A stretch of DNA of 64,000 bases from Streptomyces sp. DHE7-1 (GTDB lineage Bacteria; Actinomycetota; Actinomycetes; Streptomycetales; Streptomycetaceae). This document shows, piece by piece, positions 57,450-64,000 of the stretch. The notes under the pieces are model-generated. The model saw only the letters and a list, made by a program, of their open reading frames with translations. It did no database searches and was not told the DNA's origin. The stretch's first letter is position 1. Every line of letters starts with the position of its first letter. The stretch covers positions 62,001 through 126,000 of the forward strand of contig JACJDG010000003.1 of assembly GCA_016432725.1 (NCBI GenBank), given 5' to 3'. A program made the position numbers and the translations under genes.

Positions 57450-57976
57450 TTCTGGACGGCGGCTTCGGTCGGCTGGTCGTACACGCCGTTGAGCGGTGCC
57501 GTGTCGATGCCTGCCTTCCGCAAGCGCTGCTGCAGGTCGAGCACTTGCGCCCCCTGGTCGCCCCGGCCGAGCACGTGGGACTGTCCGGCGGCCTCGCCCT
57601 CCACCTGGACTCCGCCTTTCGCGGTGGCCGTCGGGGAGGTGCCGGGGGCTCGGACGGTATCGCCCGGAGCGGAAAGGGTTGGTGACGGCCGCTTCGTGGT
57701 TGCTGCCGGATGGGAGGGTTCACCGGCCTCTCGTCCGGACGGCGTCCCGCTGCCCGGTGGGGACTCGCCGTCGCCGGGCGGAGAGACAACCGACGGCACA
57801 CCTGGCTCCGGTGCGACCAGCGAGGGCGGCTGCGGAGGACCGACCGAGCGCCCGAAGAGGCCTACCAGGGCCACGGCGAGCAGGCCGAGTGTGCCGACCG
57901 CGGCGGCCATCCACAGACGACTGCCGCTCAGGCGAAGCCGGCGAGTGGGTGCCCCGCTCATTCGGTGCTGCGCCAT
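57365..57976 (-). CDS. Membrane-anchored peptidoglycan-binding protein
   Basis: The ATG at 57976 follows GGGGGAGG. The 203-residue protein has a short cytosolic basic start (MAQHRMSGAPTRRLRLSGSR), one membrane helix (WMAAAVGTLGLLAVALVGLF), a long Pro/Ser/Thr-rich wall-spanning linker, and a C-terminal PG_binding_1 domain (GDQGAQVLDLQQRLRKAGID, then LNGVYDQPTEAAVQNYQAL and GVYGSATRQSLES). Such proteins bind the cell wall. Its 3' end overlaps that of the chimera. No enzymatic domain is attached. Confidence 0.8.
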   Translation of the reverse strand: MAQHRMSGAPTRRLRLSGSRLWMAAAVGTLGLLAVALVGLFGRSVGPPQPPSLVAPEPGVPSVVSPPGDGESPPGSGTPSGREAGEPSHPAATTKRPSPTLSAPGDTVRAPGTSPTATAKGGVQVEGEAAGQSHVLGRGDQGAQVLDLQQRLRKAGIDTAPLNGVYDQPTEAAVQNYQALRHIRTDPQGVYGSATRQSLESET

Positions 57977-58277
57977 GGGCGCGCCACCTCCCCCTTCGGC
58001 GACGACCCGATACCCCCTCAAGACCGTCCTGAGAAGCGTCACCGCCCTGCCCGGCCGATCGAGGATGCCGTGCGGCCGGTCGAACAGACTTTCCGGCGAG
58101 TCTAGCTCCGTGTGTCCGGCCGCGACGGGACGCCAGGCGAATCCGCCGCCGCCCGGACGTCGTGGGCCGCAGTCGGCGGCGAGGCGAAACCCGGCCGGTT
58201 CGTGCGGAGTGTCGTCCGCCAAGGCGGTCGGCACTTCGTCCGCCCGCTGCATCGCCCGTCCGAACGGAAGGTTTCCC
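57977..58277. other. 300-bp divergent promoter region
   Basis: It separates the peptidoglycan-binding gene from the secreted beta-helix gene. No inverted repeat or coding frame stands out. Confidence 0.35.
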
Positions 58278-59258
58278 GTGACACGACACAACCGCGGTTC
58301 CCGCCGCCGCCTGAAGACGGCGGGCGCCTTCGTGGCCGCCGCCGGCGTGGTCGCCGTCGGTACCGTGGCCCTCGCCGGCACCCCCACTCAGCACGCGGCA
58401 GGTCGGCTGGTGGTGGCCGGCGGAGTGGCGACCTACCGATCCGACGCGACCATCGGGCGGCTGTCCGTGCCGTCGTCCTGGAAGAAGATCGTCATCGCGG
58501 AGGGCGTCACCCTTCGCGGCAACTTCCTGATCCCGTCAACCCGCACCGCCCCGCTGACCATCCAGGGCGAGAACGCCGAGACGTCCAGACTGGTGGGTGA
58601 CGGCAGCCACGTGAAGGACCCGGACTTCGCCGCGGTCTCCACCGACGCCAGGATCGATCTGACGCTCAAGGACTTCACCTCGCTCGACCCGCGCTTCTAC
58701 CACATCCTCGCCAAGCGGGCGAAGGTGCTGGCCTCCGGCATGCGCGTCATCGACGACCGCGACGCCGGCGACAACAACTCCGACGGCTTCGGCGGCGGGG
58801 ACGGATCGGTGGTGGAGGACTCGTACTTCGACACCTGGGACGACACCTTCAAGATCTACAACGGCACCCTGACCGTCCGGAACACGACCGTTGTGCACAA
58901 CCGCAACGGAGCGCCCGTGCAGACGGGGTGGGGTGACTACGGCTCGGGCAGCAAGCTCGTGGCGGACGGCCTCAAGGTCGTGAGCAACTCCGGTGACCGC
59001 TACAACCAGGGCCTGTTCTCCTGGGCCGGCGGCACCAGGCCCGACAGCCGGCTCATCCAGCTCGTCGGCCGGGGTCTGACCCGGTCCGTCACCGCGGGGG
59101 CCGTCCGGGGTCCGCTGTACGTCTTCCGGTCGGGCGTCCGCAACAAGACCATCACGGTCGAGGGCGGAGCCTGCTCGGTGGTCCGCAGCACGCCGTCCAA
59201 CACCGAGTTGGCAGATCCCGGCGCCCACAACAAGGTTGTTATCACCGGATGTAACTGA
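58278..59258 (+). CDS. Secreted right-handed beta-helix protein (GH49/polysaccharide-lyase-like)
   Basis: The GTG at 58278 follows GGAAGG. The 326-residue precursor has a signal peptide (residues 1-36, TAGAFVAAAGVVAVGTVALA). The mature part is made of short beta coils (LKDFTSLDPRFYHILAKRAK, GMRVIDDRDAGDNNSDGFGG, GSVVEDSYFDTWDDTFKIYN, LTVRNTTVVHNRNGAPVQTG), with stacked Asn/Val typical of right-handed helices. The closely spaced Asp residues in NNSDGF and YFDTWDDTF resemble the catalytic cluster of GH28/GH49-type enzymes such as dextranases. A disulfide (GACSVV, TGCN) may close the C terminus. The substrate is unproven. Confidence 0.72.
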   Translation: MTRHNRGSRRRLKTAGAFVAAAGVVAVGTVALAGTPTQHAAGRLVVAGGVATYRSDATIGRLSVPSSWKKIVIAEGVTLRGNFLIPSTRTAPLTIQGENAETSRLVGDGSHVKDPDFAAVSTDARIDLTLKDFTSLDPRFYHILAKRAKVLASGMRVIDDRDAGDNNSDGFGGGDGSVVEDSYFDTWDDTFKIYNGTLTVRNTTVVHNRNGAPVQTGWGDYGSGSKLVADGLKVVSNSGDRYNQGLFSWAGGTRPDSRLIQLVGRGLTRSVTAGAVRGPLYVFRSGVRNKTITVEGGACSVVRSTPSNTELADPGAHNKVVITGCN

Positions 59259-59267
59259 CCGGCGGCG

Positions 59268-59300
59268 GTGCCGGCCCGGGAACGGGTCCCGGGCCGGCAC
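59268..59300 (+). terminator. Stem-loop terminator after the beta-helix gene
   Basis: GTGCCGGCCCGGGA (59268-59281) and TCCCGGGCCGGCAC (59287-59300) pair perfectly over 14 bp around ACGGG. It begins 9 bp after the stop codon. Confidence 0.8.
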
Positions 59301-59336
59301 CCACCACTGGTGCGATCATCCGGAGGGGCACCAGCT

Positions 59337-59500
59337 CAGCGCGGCTCGTTGCCCTGGGCGAGACCACCGCTCACGTAGGCGGTGATGCGAGGCGCATCGG
59401 CGTAGTCCCCCGACGGGCCGTGACTGTAGTCGTCCGTCTCGTCGAAGTTCGACCAGTCGGTCTTGCTCGCCCTGAGCTGGACGCCACCCGTCACACCGGC
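59337..59500 (-). pseudogene. Cellulose-binding (CBM3-like) module relic
   Basis: The minus strand reads VTGGVQLRASKTDWSNFDET, then DDYSHGPSGDYADAPRITAY and VSGGLAQGNEP before a stop. This matches the end of a CBM3-type module: a VQxRxSKxDWSNFDETxDYS strand followed by ITAYVxGxLxxGxEP. The catalytic enzyme it once served is missing. Together with the GH10 end and the GH114 relic it is a third piece of carbohydrate-active enzyme in the window. Confidence 0.5.
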
Positions 59501-59804
59501 AAGGGCGTGCAGGCGGCCTGCGAGGGATCGCGAAACACTTCGGCATCGTCCGACGCGATAGGGAGGTCCGCATGCCCGGGGCCCGCGGCTATGCCCGTGA
59601 GACCTGTACGGACGTCAAGTGAGCCTTGACGACGGCACGGCAAGCACGCCAGCGACAGGAACATTCTCCAGCCGCGCGCGCATCGCATCCGTGTCCTCAC
59701 CCGGCCACCCTCGACACCGCGCAGGCAGGCAAGGAAGCCCCGCCGTCCCCGGGGTCGGGCCCTCCACACGACCCCCTGGCTGATCACCGCCACGACGGAC
59801 CCGC
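59501..59804. other. 300-bp stretch without a gene
   Basis: No coding frame or clear regulatory site is visible between the CBM relic and the OsmC gene. Confidence 0.35.
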
Positions 59805-60257
59805 TCACAGCGCCAGCTCTATATCAATCTCCGGTGGATGTTCGAGCGTGTTGTGGACGGTGCAGTGCGAGGCGACGGCCAAAAGGGCCGCCCGACGCTG
59901 CTCAGGCAGTTCTGGCGGCGGGACCACCACGACGCGCACGGAGGAGATCCGGGCCGGACGGTCAGTGGCCATGACGAACTCGGCGCGCACGCGCAGCCCG
60001 GCGCGGGACAGACCATGGCGGTGCAGGTAGCGGCCGCCGTAGAAGGCGACGCAGGTGGCCAGGGAGGCGACGAACAGTTCCGTGGGCGTCGGCGCGGTGT
60101 CCGTGCCGCCCGAGTCGACAGGCTGGTCGACCTGGATGTGGTGCCCGCGAACCTCGACGGCGTAGGAATCGCCGCCGACGTGGGTCACGTCGAGTCGGTT
60201 CGCGGCAGAACCCCGCGTCTGATCTGCGCCGATGCGGTGGGGTGCGGTCTCGGTCAT
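59805..60257 (-). CDS. OsmC family protein
   Basis: The ATG at 60257 gives MTETAPHRIGADQTRGSAAN and a 150-residue protein. After an N-terminal beta sheet (HVGGDSYAVEVRGHHIQVDQ) comes TPTELFVASLATCVAFYGGR with the first Cys and, near the end, LLAVASHCTVHNTLEHPPEI with the second. This spacing is that of OsmC/Ohr-like dimeric peroxiredoxins, which reduce organic hydroperoxides with the two cysteines. Many actinobacterial OsmC proteins lack a known substrate. It is alone on its strand. Confidence 0.85.
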   Translation of the reverse strand: MTETAPHRIGADQTRGSAANRLDVTHVGGDSYAVEVRGHHIQVDQPVDSGGTDTAPTPTELFVASLATCVAFYGGRYLHRHGLSRAGLRVRAEFVMATDRPARISSVRVVVVPPPELPEQRRAALLAVASHCTVHNTLEHPPEIDIELAL

Positions 60258-60498
60258 GACAGGGCTCCTACTCGTCCACGACACCTCTTGCCACTGTCCA
60301 GTCGACCGCGGACGGCGTGGCGGAGCGAGGGCCCAACGGGATCCCGTGGGGGCCGATCAGCCCCGGCACCACTGCGCTCCGCCGCGCCTCCGGTGGGCGG
60401 CTACCGGGCTGCGATCGAGCCGGCCTCGGGCTCCGCCGCACGCGCCGATCAGGGGAATCCCTCCCCCAAGCCGCCGAGCGCCCGGGCCGGCCGTGAAC

Positions 60499-60782
60499 TT
60501 ACGCCTTCGGGAAGGTGCTCCGCCCGCTTTCCCCATCGGCGGGTGGGGTGGTGGCGCTCTGCTGGACTAGCAAACCGGCCAGGGAGCGCGCCTCGTCGGG
60601 GGTGAGTGCCGCCCAGACCCCGGGTCGCCGACGCGGTCCTCCCCCACGTCCAGGGCAATCCGGCTGACGGGCCGGTCCGCGGACCCGAACCGAAGGCGAC
60701 GTACCGCGATTCTGCGTCCGCACGTCGTCACGAGAGAGATCTCCTCGGTCGAGCCGGACGGACCACTTCCTGCCTGTGCCAT
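60499..60782 (-). pseudogene. Small conserved hypothetical protein, one frameshift
   Basis: The ATG at 60782 gives MAQAGSGPSGSTEEISLVTT, then GRRIAVRRLRFGSADRPVSR and ALDVGEDRVGDPG. One base added to the run at 60618-60621 joins VWAALTPDEARSLAGLLVQQ and the tail to 60499, a protein of about 94 residues. The second half (ALTPDEARSLAGLLVQQ) resembles the helix that follows a small beta sheet in short Streptomyces proteins. There is no signal peptide. Function is unknown. Confidence 0.55.
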
Positions 60783-61112
60783 GGGTCCCACGCTCCTTCG
60801 CCGATCGTCCCGCCCCGGCCTGGCTGAATACCCGCCGGGGTATGAGTGAAAGCGCATGACGGGCCGAGATTGTTCCCGGGCGCGGCCCACCCCCGCCCGC
60901 TCGGCGCGGCGCCAACTCGGGCGGATCTTTCCTGGGCTGTGATCGCGGCCCCCGCCGCGGTCACGCCGTGCGACGACGTCCACGGCGGGGCTCGGCCAGC
61001 GGTTGGCCGGAGCCGCTCGACCTGTGTAGGCGCAATGCGTGCGGCCGGAGGTCGCGGACGCATAGCCCGTGAGCGCGCGGGGGGGCACAGCGATCCGTCC
61101 GACTTCGACATT
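60783..61112. other. 330-bp region upstream of the TetR gene, no gene recognised
   Basis: It is between divergent genes and should carry both promoters. No family-like coding frame is seen. Confidence 0.35.
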
Positions 61113-61138
61113 CTGACATTCCATGCAATCATTGTCAG
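61113..61138. promoter_or_regulatory. Candidate operator of the TetR/SDR operon
   Basis: CTGACA (61113-61118) and TGTCAG (61133-61138) are inverted half-sites with a 14-bp AT-rich spacer, ending one base before the TetR start. The position fits autorepression, but the short arms make it tentative. Confidence 0.45.
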
Positions 61139-61139
61139 C

Positions 61140-61733
61140 ATGTTGGAGGACGAGCGGCTCAAGCTGATCCTGGACGCGGCGTACACGTGTTTCACACGGC
61201 ACGGGGTCAAGCGCACGACCATGGACGACATCGCACGCGAGGCGGACATGTCCCGCCCGGGGGTCTACCAGTACGTACGCAACAAGGAGGACGCCTTCCG
61301 GCGGCTGGCCGCGCGACTGCTCGGCGACGCCCTGGATGACGCCCGCGGCGCCATCGACACCCAGGGAGACCTGCGTACCCGGTTGACCGCGGCGCTGGAG
61401 GTGAAACTGGGGCTCGCGGTGCGACTGTGGCGCGACAGCCCCGCACACGCCGCCGAGCTGCTGGGTGTAGACACCCGCCTCTCGGCCGAGCAGGTCGAGG
61501 CCTACAACACCGCCATGCGGGACCTGCTCGCCACGGCCGTCGCGGCGGACCACCCGGATACCGACGCCGTCGAAGTGGCCGAGCTCCTGCTCGCCTTCAC
61601 CCGCGGGCTGGAGGCGGATCTCACCGACGCCGAGGCTCCGGCCCGCCGCCTGCGCCACGGGGTGGCACTGTTCGCCGCCGGCCTGGGCCGCACCGATGAC
61701 CATCCTCACTCACCCGTCAAGGAGCAGTCATGA
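61140..61733 (+). CDS. TetR family transcriptional regulator
   Basis: The ATG at 61140 gives MLEDERLKLILDAAYTCFTR; a longer frame upstream lacks coding character. The DNA-binding domain (residues 5-52) reads HGVKRTTMDDIAREADMSRP then GVYQYVRNKEDAFRRLA. The ligand domain is 140 residues, giving 197 in total. Its stop overlaps the start of the short-chain dehydrogenase gene by 4 bases (ATGA at 61730-61733), so the two are translationally coupled. It is probably the local repressor of that enzyme. Confidence 0.88.
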   Translation: MLEDERLKLILDAAYTCFTRHGVKRTTMDDIAREADMSRPGVYQYVRNKEDAFRRLAARLLGDALDDARGAIDTQGDLRTRLTAALEVKLGLAVRLWRDSPAHAAELLGVDTRLSAEQVEAYNTAMRDLLATAVAADHPDTDAVEVAELLLAFTRGLEADLTDAEAPARRLRHGVALFAAGLGRTDDHPHSPVKEQS

Positions 61734-62566
61734 CCACTTCCGTACTGATCACCGGAACCTCTTCGGGCATAGGCCGCGCGACGGCCCTGCGCCTGGCGCG
61801 CCGCCCGGAGCTGACCGTCTACGCCACCGCCCGGCGCCCCGAGACACTGACCGACCTGGCCGACACCGGAGCCCGCGTCCTGCCTCTTGACGTGACCGAC
61901 GAGACGTCCATGACCGAGGCCGTAGCGGCAGTGGAGGCCGAGCACGGCTCGGTCGGTGTCCTGGTCAACAACGCCGGTTACGGCGAGTACGGCACCATCG
62001 AGGAGACCGGACTGGACGGCGTGCGCCGGCAGTTCGAGACCAACGTCTTCGGCCTCTCCCGGATGACGCAGCTCGTCCTGCCGGGCATGCGCCGGGCGGG
62101 CCGGGGAAGGATCGTCAACGTCGGTTCGATGGGCGGTCGGATCGTCTTTCCCGTCGGCGGCTACTACCACGCCAGCAAGTACGCGGTGGAGGCCCTCACC
62201 GACGCCCTCCGCTTCGAGGCCGCGCCCTTCGGCGTCAAGGTGAGCCTGATCGAACCCGGCCTCATCCGCACCTCCTTCGGCGACACCGCAGCCCACACGC
62301 TGGCCGGATCCGCCGCCCCGACCGGCCCCTACAGCGCACTGAACACGGCCGCAGAGCGGCAGATGGCCCAGTCATACGACTCGAAGGCGCTGTCCGCGCC
62401 GCCCGAGACCGTCGCCAAGGCCATCGAGCACGCCGTCACCGCCTCCCGGCCCAAGACCCGCTACGTGGTAACCCCCGCGGCGAAGGCCCTCATCCACGCC
62501 CGGCGCCTGCTCGGCGCACGCGTCTTCGACGCCTACCTGCGGGTGCAGTTCAGGGCGGCCGCATGA
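61730..62566 (+). CDS. Short-chain dehydrogenase/reductase (SDR) family oxidoreductase
   Basis: The 278-residue protein is a classical SDR: cofactor motif TGTSSGIG at residues 8-15, NNAG at 80-83, and a catalytic YxxxK (Tyr146, Lys150) after the serine strand VGSMGGRIVF. YATARRPETL with Arg after the second strand suggests NADP(H). The C-terminal extension (PETVAKAIEHAVTASRPKTR) is like that of actinobacterial ketoreductase-type SDRs that act on lipids or small aldehydes. It is co-transcribed with the TetR gene. The substrate is not evident. Confidence 0.9.
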   Translation: MTTSVLITGTSSGIGRATALRLARRPELTVYATARRPETLTDLADTGARVLPLDVTDETSMTEAVAAVEAEHGSVGVLVNNAGYGEYGTIEETGLDGVRRQFETNVFGLSRMTQLVLPGMRRAGRGRIVNVGSMGGRIVFPVGGYYHASKYAVEALTDALRFEAAPFGVKVSLIEPGLIRTSFGDTAAHTLAGSAAPTGPYSALNTAAERQMAQSYDSKALSAPPETVAKAIEHAVTASRPKTRYVVTPAAKALIHARRLLGARVFDAYLRVQFRAAA

Positions 62567-62768
62567 GCGGAAGCCGTCCGGCTCGACGCGCACGCCCGTC
62601 CTTCGGCGCACCTTGACCTGCCCAGCCATGAAGCTGCCGACGACGGGCTCGGCGCTGGCGGGCGCACTCGCGGGCATCCCGGGCCGCCCGGAGCGGCGTA
62701 GGCCGGCCATGACATGACGGGCAGGCCACAGCCGCACCGGGTTCACCAACCCTGACCTGGTCGCCTAA

Positions 62769-62785
62769 GAAGTCATCTCATTTGG
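62769..62785. repeat. Solo IS5/IS427-type inverted-repeat end
   Basis: GAAGTCATCTCATTTGG matches 14 of 17 bases of the left end GACGTCATTTCACTTGG of the 17726-18584 element and follows CTAA, a usual target type. The transposase it should adjoin begins only about 660 bp further on, with a gene in between. Confidence 0.6.
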
Positions 62786-62841
62786 TTGACCGCAACCCGA
62801 ATACGGTGGCTCTGGACTGGGCGTGGACGCATGATCACGTC

Positions 62842-63426
62842 ATGACGTCTCCTGCTTCCTTCCGGAACCCGACCAACTGGTCCGACGGCTTCTATGAGCT
62901 GGCGATCGAGATCGGGGCGACCGATGATGCCCGATTGCAGGACGTACTGACAGCCCTGTGGGCTGCGGCAGGCGTCCAGGGGTGCTTCGGCCGGAGCGAC
63001 CTCGAGCCTGAGGAGCAGGACCCGGTGCCGTGCACAGTCAGCTCTCTGACCGAGTACGGCCACCTTCGCGGTCAGGTTCGTCTGCCGATGAACCAGCTGG
63101 TCGTGTGTGGTTGTGTGGCCATCCGTGGCGGCGATGACAGCAGCGACTGGCTGGACTTCTATGTTCCGGTCGGTGCGCTGGACAACGCCGGCCTCGCCTA
63201 CTGGGACGGTCGGCCCTTCTTCAGATCCGACGTGATGGACGACTGGCTGGCCACCATCGGCAAGGAGACGTTCACCAGAGCCGCCTTCAGCTTGGGGGTC
63301 GTCGGGTTCGAGGTCTCCGGCTGCGCGGACGCCGGAACACTGGCAGGGCAGATGCCGCAGGAACGGGGCGTTGGATACTTGCTGCCCATAGATGGCGCCC
63401 TCCACTACGGAGCCGCCAACGCCTGA
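62842..63426 (+). CDS. Hypothetical protein lying between an IS end and an IS5 transposase
   Basis: The ATG at 62842 gives MTSPASFRNPTNWSDGFYEL; a TTG at 62782 inside the IS end is an alternative start. The 194-residue protein is acidic and beta-rich (LRGQVRLPMNQLVVCGCVAI, GDDSSDWLDFYVPVGALDN, PFFRSDVMDDWLATIGKETF) with no signal peptide or membrane segment. The layout recalls single-domain immunity-type proteins but no family is recognised. Its position within what looks like one IS unit suggests passenger status. Confidence 0.6.
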   Translation: MTSPASFRNPTNWSDGFYELAIEIGATDDARLQDVLTALWAAAGVQGCFGRSDLEPEEQDPVPCTVSSLTEYGHLRGQVRLPMNQLVVCGCVAIRGGDDSSDWLDFYVPVGALDNAGLAYWDGRPFFRSDVMDDWLATIGKETFTRAAFSLGVVGFEVSGCADAGTLAGQMPQERGVGYLLPIDGALHYGAANA

Positions 63427-63429
63427 GCG

Positions 63430-64000
63430 CTCGCGCGGCTTCTCCCAGACTTGAGTCTGCGGAAGCAGATGATGGTGCAGGCGATGCTCGCGAAAGCGAG
63501 AAAGTGATCGGCCTTGCGTTCGTAACGGCGGTGGAGTCGGCGGCAGCCGGCAAGCCAGGCCATCGTTCGTTCGATCATCCAGCGGTGTCGACCGAGTCGC
63601 TGTGAGGTCTCGATGCCCGTACAGGCGATGCGGTGCTGAATGCCGCGCTGTGCCAGCCAGTGCCGCAGGTGACGGTAGTCGTAGCCCTTGTGCGCGTGGA
63701 GCTTGCCGGGCCTTCGTCGGCGTGGTCCTCGGCGGGACCGGATCGGAGGGATGCCCTTCACGAGCGGGATCAGGGCCTGACTGTCGTGGACATTGGCACC
63801 GGAGATGCCGACGGACAGGGGCAGACCGGTCCGCTCGGTGATCAGATGGATCTTTGAGCCGTACTTGCCCCGGTAGACAGGATTCGGACCTGTCAGGTCC
63901 CCCTTTTCAGGGCTCGCGTGTTGACCGAGTCGATCGCGCTCCGCGACCAGTCCTGGTCACCGCGGGCACCGAGTTCGTCAAGGGCCAGGCGGTGGAGCTT
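63430..64000 (-). mobile_element. IS5/IS427-type transposase, cut by the window end
   Basis: On the minus strand the DDE part reads GIPPIRSRRGPRRRRPGKLH, then KGYDYRHLRHWLAQRGIQHR and LGRHRWMIERTMAWLAGCRR, nearly the same as the element at 17726-18584. A further upstream frame continues to 64000. The two parts meet at an AAAAGGGGG run near 63905 that needs a -1 shift, as in the other copy. The 3' end continues past RRLK into unrelated residues, so the normal terminal repeat is missing there. Confidence 0.75.

Overview
The window is high-GC DNA with strong third-position G/C bias. Its gene families (M7 snapalysin-type protease, FxLD-type methyltransferase, receptor-like Ser/Thr kinases, GntR/TetR/AraC/PadR regulators, short secreted Cys proteins) point to Streptomyces or a close relative. 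The density of transposase genes, truncated genes and degraded copies suggests accessory DNA such as a chromosome arm or large linear plasmid. No rRNA, tRNA or CRISPR array was seen.

Layout. 1-2 kb: 3' end of a GH10 xylanase, a serine-recombinase relic, a small membrane protein. 2-8.3 kb: a divergent oxidoreductase/TetR pair, then a lipid-oxidation block (acyl-CoA dehydrogenase, PadR regulator, acyl-CoA oxidase-like protein). 9.3-12.7 kb: hydrolase, Ser/Thr kinase, pentapeptide-repeat protein. 13-19.3 kb: IS630 element, IS5 relic, secreted M7 protease, small secreted protein, and an AraC gene split by a complete IS5/IS427-type element. 20-24.3 kb: peptidase E, ABC transporter and FxLD-system methyltransferase, probably the remains of a lanthipeptide locus. 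24.4-29.6 kb: Sel1-repeat protein, TetR with a 30-bp palindromic operator, secreted alpha/beta hydrolase, kinase and IS relics, maleylpyruvate-isomerase-like protein. 30.4-33.3 kb: quinone oxidoreductase and Old Yellow Enzyme genes with a divergent MarR and a double operator. 33.4-38.2 kb: surface-protein and NUDIX relics, AraC regulator, a family of small secreted proteins. 38.8-44.3 kb: IS481, nitroreductase, IS5 transposase, kinase, IS relics. 44.3-49 kb: DUF1801/TetR pair, Cmx-type chloramphenicol exporter, IS110 relic, small secreted protein. 49.5-55.5 kb: pseudokinase-like protein, DUF1593-like secreted protein, a GntR / AGMO-like hydroxylase / lysoplasmalogenase operon, and a secreted protein with duplicated domains. 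56.6-62.6 kb: a sigma-factor/histidine-kinase chimera, a peptidoglycan-binding protein, a secreted beta-helix protein, OsmC, and a TetR/SDR operon. 62.8-64 kb: hypothetical gene next to an IS5 transposase that runs off the window.

An overarching oddity is that more than twenty otherwise well-preserved genes are each broken by a missing base, nearly always in a run of C or G. One added C or G restores the family sequence each time. I therefore read most of these as one gene each and note that sequencing or assembly error is at least as likely as real decay. Truncated fragments and IS-interrupted genes are genuine rearrangements.
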